From the NCBI GenBank assembly GCA_024278035.1, contig JAJRUA010000211.1:1-8208 (forward strand): a stretch of DNA of 8,208 nucleotides, written 5' to 3'. The stretch's first letter is position 1. Each line of letters begins with the position of its first letter. Shown here one piece after another: positions 1 through 5,940 of the stretch. The notes under the pieces were generated by a model. It was not told the DNA's origin and made no database searches. It saw only the letters and a program-made list of their open reading frames with translations. A program made the translations under genes and the position numbers. The DNA is from Planctomycetota bacterium (GTDB lineage Bacteria; Planctomycetota; Planctomycetia; Pirellulales; Lacipirellulaceae).

Positions 1-46
1 GACACGGGGCTCACACACACGGAGGAGAATCGTGACGCCTCGCGGA

Positions 47-670
47 TCACGCGGAGGTTGCTGGCTTGAAAGAACCGCCTTGGAGGAACTGTGTGGTGAG
101 GCGGGCCGTCTCTTGGGTCCAAAGCACGTCGGTATGCCAACCGGACGCAATGCAATGGTCCGTTTGGCCTGGGAGATGCGTCTGTTCCAGTCGGACCTTT
201 CTATCGCGATTGGCGGCGATGATGCCCACCTCAACTTCCTTCGCTAAAGGGCCAAGCTGGCGGACAAAGCTATCGGGCGTATCCTTGAGCTCCACAAGAG
301 TTGGGGAGAACCAACCGAGAAGAAAAGCCAACTTGGTCGCAACGCTTGAACCTCCGTTCGGCGGCGCGATCATCACCACACGACCAAGGTTTTCGGGCAA
401 TTCTTCCTCCAATGCGCAGCGAGTGACGATGCTTCCCATGCTGTGGACGACAAGATGAACACGCTTGTATTGCGGGGCGATGCGCCGTAGCACCGCAGCA
501 AGTTTTTGTCCGTGAGAACGGTTCGACCACCAGAGCGAAGGGTAGCCGTACAGGCGAGTCCGAAAGCCCGCTTCATGCAATCGACAAGCAAGCGGCCACA
601 TGAACAGACGAGTCGAAGCAATGCCGTGGGTTAGCAGAACGAGTTCGTCGGAGGGCGTGCTGGTTGGCAT
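47..670 (-). CDS. Small alpha/beta-hydrolase, lipase-like (207 aa)
   Basis: This is a probable serine hydrolase of the alpha/beta fold; its substrate is unknown. From the ATG at 670, the oxyanion-side motif LTHG lies at residues 13-16. The nucleophile elbow VHSMGS puts Ser77 as nucleophile, with Val where the first Gly of GxSxG usually stands. APPNGGS follows at 102-108, a motif common in lipase-like hydrolases. Asp156 (NRDRKV) and His179 (WHTDVL) are the likely rest of the triad, judged by spacing. No signal peptide is evident, so it is probably cytoplasmic. A TTG at 709 would add 13 residues but would overlap the upstream small membrane protein gene by 19 nt. The ATG just before DELVLLTHG fits the fold start better and leaves a 20-nt gap. 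No clear Shine-Dalgarno site precedes either start. It is the last co-directional gene in the window. The family call is firm; the substrate is not inferable. Confidence 0.85.
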   Translation of the reverse strand: MPTSTPSDELVLLTHGIASTRLFMWPLACRLHEAGFRTRLYGYPSLWWSNRSHGQKLAAVLRRIAPQYKRVHLVVHSMGSIVTRCALEEELPENLGRVVMIAPPNGGSSVATKLAFLLGWFSPTLVELKDTPDSFVRQLGPLAKEVEVGIIAANRDRKVRLEQTHLPGQTDHCIASGWHTDVLWTQETARLTTQFLQGGSFKPATSA

Positions 671-690
671 TTTGCTCAGGTCGTACAAAC

Positions 691-939
691 TCAAAACCGA
701 CGACCCCAATAGCGAATGGCCATGATACAGATCACCGCACCGACGACCGACGTGATGAGGTTCGCTGGAAAACCAACGGCCCTGAACCCGATCAACTGAA
801 AGACGAAACCGCCGACGAAAGATCCTAAGACGCCGACGATCAGCAGCCCGAGCAACCCTGGCTTTCCGGCACCCATGACTCGGCTAGCGATCCAGCCAGC
901 GACCAAACCGAGTATCAATCTTCCGATGAGAGGGAGCAT
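691..939 (-). CDS. GlsB/YeaQ/YmgE-family small membrane protein (82 aa)
   Basis: This is a small, very hydrophobic protein of the transglycosylase-associated (GlsB/YeaQ/YmgE) family, an integral membrane family often linked to general stress. The name transglycosylase-associated is historical and no enzymatic activity is implied. Three membrane segments can be seen, at about residues 3-21, 28-50 and 57-76. They are rich in Gly, with small-residue spacing (GLVAGWIAS, GKPGLLGLLIVGVLGSFVGG) that favours tight helix packing. It ends in a short basic tail (RYWGRRF). The length of about 80 residues is normal for the family. The ATG at 939 lies 27 bases after the stop of the STAS-domain gene, so the two are probably cotranscribed. 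No Shine-Dalgarno site is visible. The family call rests on overall pattern recognition. Confidence 0.85.
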   Translation of the reverse strand: MLPLIGRLILGLVAGWIASRVMGAGKPGLLGLLIVGVLGSFVGGFVFQLIGFRAVGFPANLITSVVGAVICIMAIRYWGRRF

Positions 940-966
940 AAAGAGGACTTCGCCAGAGGGGGACGT

Positions 967-1332
967 TTATTGGAGGGCGTCGGTACGATTGCTGAAGGCA
1001 GGGAGCACTTGGTCGAGGCGGCACATGTGAAGCGCTTCGGCACATTCGTGCCGAAGGCCCGAGAGACGCAAGCGACCACGATGGGTGGCAAGCCGTTTGT
1101 GCAATCGAACGAGTTCGCCCATGAGGCTACTAGGCAAGAACGTCACATCGTCCATTTCCAGCACCACGTTATGAGCCTCCCGGCTAAGGATTGTTTCCCA
1201 GAGGCGTTCGATCAGGCCATGGCCGGGCGAAAGGTTCGTACTCTCCGGGTGAAGCCTCACGCAGAGCCATTGCCCTTGTTGTTCAATCGTGGCCCGCCAA
1301 CTGAAATCAAGTTCAATCGTCTCGCTGTCCAT
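967..1332 (-). CDS. STAS-domain protein, anti-sigma-factor-antagonist-like (121 aa)
   Basis: This is a single-domain STAS protein of the SpoIIAA-like fold. Such proteins usually act by binding a partner such as an anti-sigma kinase or membrane regulator, and are often switched by serine phosphorylation. The core is visible as NVVLEMDDVTFLPSSLMGELVRLHKRL at about residues 55-81, followed by GRLRLSGL and a C-terminal helix with AEALHMCRLDQVLPAF. Ser68 and Ser69 align with the phosphorylated region of SpoIIAA-type proteins (DSS), but Pro stands where the Asp is usual. The ATG at 1332 is chosen over a TTG at 1380 because a strong Shine-Dalgarno site lies 8 nt upstream of it and the extra 16 residues look non-coding. 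It follows aceF after 72 bases. No switch kinase or phosphatase is in the window, so its partner is unknown. Confidence 0.85.
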   Translation of the reverse strand: MDSETIELDFSWRATIEQQGQWLCVRLHPESTNLSPGHGLIERLWETILSREAHNVVLEMDDVTFLPSSLMGELVRLHKRLATHRGRLRLSGLRHECAEALHMCRLDQVLPAFSNRTDALQ

Positions 1333-1340
1333 CGTCGCCG

Positions 1341-1348
1341 CCTCCCTT
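1341..1348 (-). promoter_or_regulatory. Ribosome-binding site of the STAS gene
   Basis: On the minus strand AAGGGAGG ends 8 nt before the ATG at 1332. It is the only near-consensus Shine-Dalgarno sequence placed before a real start in this window. It decides the start of the STAS gene and argues against the upstream TTG at 1380. Confidence 0.75.
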
Positions 1349-1404
1349 GGGACTGAGGGTTGGATAACGGAGTCTAGCAAGGAGAGGCTAACAAGAGCAA
1401 ATCA

Positions 1405-2784
1405 TCATGGGGCGAGCAATAGCCGCCCCGGGGCGGCGAGGAAGCTCTTGAGTTCATTCACGAAGCGAGCAGCGTCCGCACCATCGACGACCCGGTGGTC
1501 GTAAGTCAGCGAAAGGGGCATCACTAGGCGGGGTTTTACTTGATCGTCCACAACGGTTGGTACCATGCGGCTACGGCCCACCAAGAGGATCGCTACTTCG
1601 GGCGGGTTGATGATGGGCGTCGAGTAGGTGCCACCAACAGCACCCATGTTGCTGATCGTGAACGTCCCGCCACGCATCTCGTCGATGGAGAGCGAACCTT
1701 CCCGGGCCTTGGTAACCAACCGGGCCAATTCCGTGGTGAGTTGGGAAATGCTGAGCTGGTCCGCATTCCGAATCACCGGCACGGTGAGGCCACGGTCCGT
1801 ATCAACGGCTACGCCCAAATTGATATACTCCTTGTAAATGATTTGGCCCGCCTCCATATCGACCGAAGCATTGACGATCGGATGGAGCTTGAGTGCTCCG
1901 GCAATGGCTTTGAGAAGGAACGGCATTTGGGTGAGCTTCATCCCTCGGGCAGCGTAGTCGCCCTTGCTTTGCTGCCGCATTTCTTCGAGGTCGGAAACAT
2001 CCACGTCATCGAAATTCGTAAGCTGAGGAATTGTGGTGTAGCTGGCAACCATGTTGCGAGCGATCGTCCGTCGCATCCGCGACATTTTTTCGAGCCGCAC
2101 GGCCCCCTGGCCATCGCTGCTGGCCGCACCGGGAGCCAGCGAAGCGGGCGTTGCCGAACGCGCCTGTTCTTGGGCAGCACGAACATGGGCATGGAGGTCG
2201 TCTTCGGTGACCCGCCCCCCTGAACCACTCGGACGAACGCTGCGAAGATCGACACCCAATTCACGGGCCAATCGGCGAACCGACGGACTGGCCGCTGCGC
2301 TCGAATAGCCATCCCCCGGCGTATCAACGGAGGTGGCTGACGAAGGTATTGTGGGAGCAGGAGCCGCCGCAACGGGGGCCGCTGCCGCAGAAGGAGTTGG
2401 CGTACGAACAGCCGGCGTGGGAGCCGTGTCGTCCTCGACCACGGCGGGCGGCTTAGGTGCAGGCGGCTTAGGTACAGGAGCAGGCGTCGGCGCGGGAGCC
2501 GATGTTGGAGCAACCGGAGCCGGAGCGGGGGCCGCCGCCCCGGCAGCGCTCGCCTCTATCTCAAATAGGACGGTCCCCTCGGAGACGGTATCCCCTTCGC
2601 TGATGAGCACCTTGGTGATGGTTCCTGCCTCGGGGCTTGGGACGGGCATCGTCGCCTTGTCGGTCTCGATCTCCATCAAGTCTTGTTCAGCCGTGACCGT
2701 CTCCCCTTCGCTAACGAGGATCGACAGCACGTCGCCCGACTCAATGTTTTCGCCGAGACTGGGGAGTTTGATTTCAGTGGGCAT
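1405..2784 (-). CDS. aceF: Dihydrolipoyl acetyltransferase, pyruvate dehydrogenase E2 (459 aa)
   Basis: This is the E2 core of the pyruvate dehydrogenase complex. It accepts the acetyl group from E1 on a lipoyl-lysine and transfers it to CoA, forming acetyl-CoA in the cytoplasm. One lipoyl domain spans about residues 3-77, with Lys43 in EIETDKAT as the lipoylation site. An Ala/Pro-rich flexible linker covers about 79-160. The peripheral subunit-binding domain is at about 164-201 (SPSVRRLARELGVDL, then GRVTEDDL). The acyltransferase domain spans about 228-456 and has the catalytic DHRVVDG with His430 and Asp434. All parts are intact. A single lipoyl domain is common, whereas E. coli AceF has three. 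A 2-oxoglutarate dehydrogenase E2 is the main alternative, but the adjacent homodimeric pyruvate E1 points to acetyltransferase. The gene follows aceE after 223 bases. No Shine-Dalgarno site precedes the ATG. Confidence 0.95.
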   Translation of the reverse strand: MPTEIKLPSLGENIESGDVLSILVSEGETVTAEQDLMEIETDKATMPVPSPEAGTITKVLISEGDTVSEGTVLFEIEASAAGAAAPAPAPVAPTSAPAPTPAPVPKPPAPKPPAVVEDDTAPTPAVRTPTPSAAAAPVAAAPAPTIPSSATSVDTPGDGYSSAAASPSVRRLARELGVDLRSVRPSGSGGRVTEDDLHAHVRAAQEQARSATPASLAPGAASSDGQGAVRLEKMSRMRRTIARNMVASYTTIPQLTNFDDVDVSDLEEMRQQSKGDYAARGMKLTQMPFLLKAIAGALKLHPIVNASVDMEAGQIIYKEYINLGVAVDTDRGLTVPVIRNADQLSISQLTTELARLVTKAREGSLSIDEMRGGTFTISNMGAVGGTYSTPIINPPEVAILLVGRSRMVPTVVDDQVKPRLVMPLSLTYDHRVVDGADAARFVNELKSFLAAPGRLLLAP

Positions 2785-2823
2785 GATTAGTGCGTTTTTA
2801 GTTTTACGTTCTTAGTAAAGGAA

Positions 2824-2857
2824 GGAGATGAGGGAGATGTTGGGGATATGGGAGATA
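2824..2857 (+). repeat. Purine-rich short repeats of GGGAGAT type
   Basis: The plus strand shows GGAGATG at 2824 and 2833, GGGATATG at 2843 and GGAGATA at 2851, about 8-10 bases apart. On the transcribed minus strand this is a CU-rich leader tract with CATCTCC repeats, roughly 40-75 nt upstream of the aceF start. No function is assigned. Confidence 0.4.
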
Positions 2858-2885
2858 ACGCTCAAAGATCCCCAGGAAAACATAG

Positions 2886-2948
2886 GAACACCAATCGACG
2901 CTAATCTTCACTAATCTGATTTGCAGCGATTAGCGAAAATTAGTGTTC
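2886..2948. repeat. Inverted-repeat element of CGCTAAT heptamers, aceE-aceF gap
   Basis: Two 21-nt arms, 2886-2906 and 2928-2948, are inverted copies matching at 17 of 21 positions around a 21-nt loop. The left side carries three heptamers exactly 10 bases apart: CACCAAT at 2889, CGCTAAT at 2899 and CACTAAT at 2909. The right side carries ATTAGCG at 2929 and ATTAGTG at 2939, again 10 apart. It lies in the gap after the aceE stop and shares 13 identical bases (AATCGACGCTAAT, 2893-2905) with the element in the lpdA-aceE gap. It may be a dispersed intergenic repeat, an mRNA hairpin or a protein-binding array; the sequence alone does not decide. Confidence 0.7.
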
Positions 2949-3007
2949 TAAAAAAACTTGGGGCATCAGTTCTTGTATTCCCCCTTTCCTCTTTCATTCG
3001 TCTCCAC

Positions 3008-5713
3008 CTAAGCATACAAGGCAGAAACTTTCTCTCGGTCGTAATCCAAGTCATCAATCGCGGCGTCCACGACCTTCGCATCGACCTTGCCCTCTTTCAT
3101 CAGCTTGTAGAGCGTGGCGATGACGACACTCTCGGCATCCACCTCGAAGTGGCGGCGGAGATTTTCACGGGTTTCACTGCGGCCCATGCCATCGGTACCC
3201 AGGGCAAACAGTCCGCCAGGGCACCACGGAGCGATTTGCTCGGATAGGCAACGAAGGTAATCGGTCGCTGCGATGCAGGGGCCCTCGGCATCAGAGAGCA
3301 TTTGCTCAACATACGACTGCTTGCGTGGCGCGGTCGGGTTGAGCATGTTCCAACGCTCGGTCTCTTGGGCATCGCGGCGCAGTTCGTTGTAGCTTGTCAC
3401 GCTCCAAACGTCGGAGGCGACGCCGTACTTCTCGGCAAGGATTTTTTGGGCATCAAGCACACCGTGAAGGATTGACCCCGAGCCGAAGAGTTGCACACGA
3501 TGCTTCCCCTTCGAATCGAGGCTACTCACTTTGTGCATGCCGCGGATAATGCCCTCTTCGCAGCCGGTGGGCATCTCTGGCATCATGACGGTCTCATTCT
3601 CAAGCATGAGATAGTAAATGCACGTTTCGTTCTCGACGTACATCTTCTGAAGCCCATGGAAAATAATGATGGCCGTCTCGTAGGCATAAGCCGGATCGTA
3701 GGCTCGTACCATGGGGAAAGCGATCGCGTTGACGAGTGAGTGGCCATCTTGATGCTGGAGCCCCTCGCCGTTGAGTGTCGTACGTCCCGCCGTCCCGCCG
3801 AGCATAAAGCCCTTGGCCCGCATGTCGGCAGCCGCCCAAATGAGGTCGCCAATCCGCTGGAAGCCGAACATGGAGTAGTAGATGAACATCGGAATCATGT
3901 TCACGCCATGCGAAGAGTAGGCGGTGCCGGCGGCATTGAAGCTGGACATGGCGCCCGCTTCGGTAATGCCTTCCTCCAGCAGTTGTCCATCCTTTGCCTC
4001 GCGGTAATAAGCGATTTGGTCGGCATCAACGGGCTCGTAGAGCTGACCCATGTGGGCATAAATGCCGATCTGGCGAAAGAGGCCTTCCATACCGAAAGTG
4101 CGCGATTCGTCCGGGACGATCGGAACGATATGCTTGCCAATTTTCTTGTCGCGCAAGAGATCGGTAAGCAATCGGACAAAGCCCATGGTGGTGGACATTT
4201 CTTTGCCGGGGCCTTTGCTGACGAGCTTGGCAAATGTCTTGCTGTATTCCTCGACGGTTGGCATTTCCATGACCGGGGGCGTCGTCGATCGCGATGGCGC
4301 TGGGCCGCCGAGCTTAGCGCGACGTTCGCGCAGGTACTGCATCTCCGGGCTATCCTCGGGCGGACAGTAGAACGGGGCCTCGGCGACGCGCTCGTCCGAA
4401 ATGGGAATGCCAAAACGGGTACGGAACTCTCGAAGCTCTTCCTCGTTCAGCTTCTTTTGGTTGTGGGTCACGTTCCGACCCTCGCCCCCCTCGCCCAGGC
4501 CATAACCTTTGATTGTTTTGGCAAGGACGACGGTTGGCTTGCCGTTCCGTTCGCAAGCCTTCGTGTAAGCAGCAAACACTTTCTCGGGGTCGTGCCCGCC
4601 TCGCCGCATCTTTTCGATTTTGTCGTCGGAAAGGTTCTTCACTCGTTCCAGCAGTTCGGGGTACTTGCCGAAGAACTTTGAGCGGATGTAATCGCCATCG
4701 GAGACAACGTACTTTTGGTATTCTCCGTCGACCGCTTCCATCATGCGCTGGGCAAGCAGGCCGTCGTGGTCTTCTTCGACAAGAGAATCCCAATCACTCC
4801 CCCAGACGACTTTAATGACGTTCCATCCTGCGCCTCGGAAGGTTCCTTCGAGTTCTTGGATGATCTTGCTGTTGCCGCGCACCGGGCCATCAAGCCGTTG
4901 CAAATTGCAGTTGATGACAAAGGTGAGGTTGTCGAGGTGCTCACGGGAAGCGAGCGAGATGGCCCCCAAGGTCTCCGGCTCATCGCATTCGCCGTCGCCG
5001 AGGAACGCCCAAACTCGTTTATCGGAACAATCCTTGATACCTCGGTCGCCAAGGTACTGATTAAAGCGGGCTTGGTAGATCGACATGATCGGTGCCAGGC
5101 CCATCGAGACGGTCGGGAACTCCCAGAACTCAGGCATGAGCCACGGGTGGGGGTAGCTCGACAGGCCGCCCCCTTCGCCCATTTCACGCCGGAAATTGAC
5201 AAGGTGCTGTTCGGTGAGGCGTCCTTCGAGAAACGCCCGGGAGTAAATGCCGGGCGCGGCGTGGCCTTGGAAGTAGATTTGATCGCCCGAGAAACCATCT
5301 TCGCCGCGTCCTCGAAAGAAGTGATTGAAGGCGACTTCGTACAGCGTGGCGGACGAGGCGAACGTGCTGATGTGCCCGCCGGGCGACGAGGGATGGCGGT
5401 TGGCCCGAGTGACCATCGCCATGGCATTCCAGCGGACATAGCTCTTGATGCGCCGCTCCAACTCTCGGTCGCCCGGGTAGGCGGGTTGGTCGGCACGCTG
5501 AATCGTATTGACGTAGGGCGTGGTCGCCGTGAACGGCAAATCGACACCATTTCGCACCGCGGAGGCCTCCAGAGCGGCCAAAATCTGGCTCACCCGTTCG
5601 GGGCCTTTGCTCTCCAGAACGTAGTCGAGCGACTCGAGCCACTCAGCCGTTTCGGTCGGGTCCGCGTCGTTCGGGATGGGAGAGTAAGGTTGTTTCACGT
5701 CGGCTGTAGCCAT
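3008..5713 (-). CDS. aceE: Pyruvate dehydrogenase E1 component, homodimeric type (901 aa)
   Basis: This is the thiamine-diphosphate enzyme that decarboxylates pyruvate and reductively acetylates the E2 lipoyl group. It is the single-chain AceE type, not the alpha/beta type; the length is close to the 887 residues of E. coli AceE. The N-terminal half holds the ThDP/Mg motif FLGDGECDEPE at about 237-247, with INCN at 267-270. His417 in GRNVTHNQKK matches the E. coli inner-loop His407. The central part has VPDESRTFGMEGLFRQ at about 533-548. Glu585 in EEGITEAGAM matches catalytic Glu571 of E. coli. The C-terminal domain runs from about 715 to the end. The reading frame is intact, and the ATG at 5713 gives the usual start shortly before the TAEWLESLDYVL segment. 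No Shine-Dalgarno site precedes it. It lies between lpdA and aceF, completing the complex. Confidence 0.97.
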   Translation of the reverse strand: MATADVKQPYSPIPNDADPTETAEWLESLDYVLESKGPERVSQILAALEASAVRNGVDLPFTATTPYVNTIQRADQPAYPGDRELERRIKSYVRWNAMAMVTRANRHPSSPGGHISTFASSATLYEVAFNHFFRGRGEDGFSGDQIYFQGHAAPGIYSRAFLEGRLTEQHLVNFRREMGEGGGLSSYPHPWLMPEFWEFPTVSMGLAPIMSIYQARFNQYLGDRGIKDCSDKRVWAFLGDGECDEPETLGAISLASREHLDNLTFVINCNLQRLDGPVRGNSKIIQELEGTFRGAGWNVIKVVWGSDWDSLVEEDHDGLLAQRMMEAVDGEYQKYVVSDGDYIRSKFFGKYPELLERVKNLSDDKIEKMRRGGHDPEKVFAAYTKACERNGKPTVVLAKTIKGYGLGEGGEGRNVTHNQKKLNEEELREFRTRFGIPISDERVAEAPFYCPPEDSPEMQYLRERRAKLGGPAPSRSTTPPVMEMPTVEEYSKTFAKLVSKGPGKEMSTTMGFVRLLTDLLRDKKIGKHIVPIVPDESRTFGMEGLFRQIGIYAHMGQLYEPVDADQIAYYREAKDGQLLEEGITEAGAMSSFNAAGTAYSSHGVNMIPMFIYYSMFGFQRIGDLIWAAADMRAKGFMLGGTAGRTTLNGEGLQHQDGHSLVNAIAFPMVRAYDPAYAYETAIIIFHGLQKMYVENETCIYYLMLENETVMMPEMPTGCEEGIIRGMHKVSSLDSKGKHRVQLFGSGSILHGVLDAQKILAEKYGVASDVWSVTSYNELRRDAQETERWNMLNPTAPRKQSYVEQMLSDAEGPCIAATDYLRCLSEQIAPWCPGGLFALGTDGMGRSETRENLRRHFEVDAESVVIATLYKLMKEGKVDAKVVDAAIDDLDYDREKVSALYA

Positions 5714-5763
5714 GATGGTTTTATTGCGATTTCAGGGATTTACATCGTCACGGAAGAAATTGG

Positions 5764-5912
5764 GACCACAAAGGAACGACGCAACTACGGAAAACAAACC
5801 GCTAATACGCGCTAATGAAAAAGAAAAAGATGAGGACAAGAGCATTAGCGCTTATTAGCGTCGATTAGCGGTTCCCTTTTCTTTCTCTTCGTTCCGTTGT
5901 TCTTTTGTGGTT
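5764..5912. repeat. Large inverted-repeat element with CGCTAAT/ATTAGCG arrays, lpdA-aceE gap
   Basis: The outer arms 5764-5785 and 5891-5912 are inverted copies matching at 18 of 22 positions (CCACAAAGGAAC-like). Inside them, the left arm has CGCTAAT at 5800 and 5810. The right arm has ATTAGCG at 5844, 5854 and 5864, all at 10-base spacing. The stretch 5797-5806 (AACCGCTAAT) pairs perfectly with 5864-5873, and 5810-5817 with 5843-5850. The loop 5818-5842 is purine-rich on the plus strand. On the minus strand the inner stem is followed by a T-rich run (TTTGTTTTCC), so partial termination after lpdA is possible. The element fills most of the gap and contains no plausible gene. Confidence 0.75.
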
Positions 5913-5940
5913 CAGCTCCTTTTTTCTTTGAACGGTTACG

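Noticed and set aside
21..247. Plus-strand GTG-started open frame with a GGAGG seven bases upstream
   Set aside because: The ribosome-site-like GGAGG at 21-25 is tempting, but the 71-residue product is antisense to the C-terminal half of the hydrolase and resembles no family I know. The match is best taken as chance.
1333..1380. N-terminal extension of the STAS protein to a TTG at 1380
   Set aside because: The strong Shine-Dalgarno site at 1341-1348 lies inside this extension and points to the ATG at 1332.
2786..2792. ATTAGTG next to the aceF start codon as another repeat unit
   Set aside because: It is a single heptamer with no partner at 10-base spacing and no inverted arm, so it is probably chance.
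2333..2815. Plus-strand Gly/Ala-rich open frame of 160 codons
   Set aside because: It mirrors the Ala/Pro-rich linker and lipoyl domain of AceF. Its Gly/Ala-rich low complexity comes from the opposite strand.
2785..3007. CRISPR array or transposon end in the aceE-aceF gap
   Set aside because: The repeats are 7-mers at 10-base spacing in inverted arrangement, without the long direct repeats and unique spacers of CRISPR. No transposase gene is in the window.
3740..4681. Plus-strand open frame of 313 codons within aceE
   Set aside because: It is antisense to the central and C-terminal catalytic parts of AceE. The composition is that of a reverse-complement shadow and no domain motif is visible.
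4715..5815. Plus-strand open frame of 366 codons across the 5' part of aceE
   Set aside because: It is antisense to a fully conserved aceE coding region and its translation resembles no known protein. Long antisense open frames are expected in GC-rich genes with strong third-position bias.
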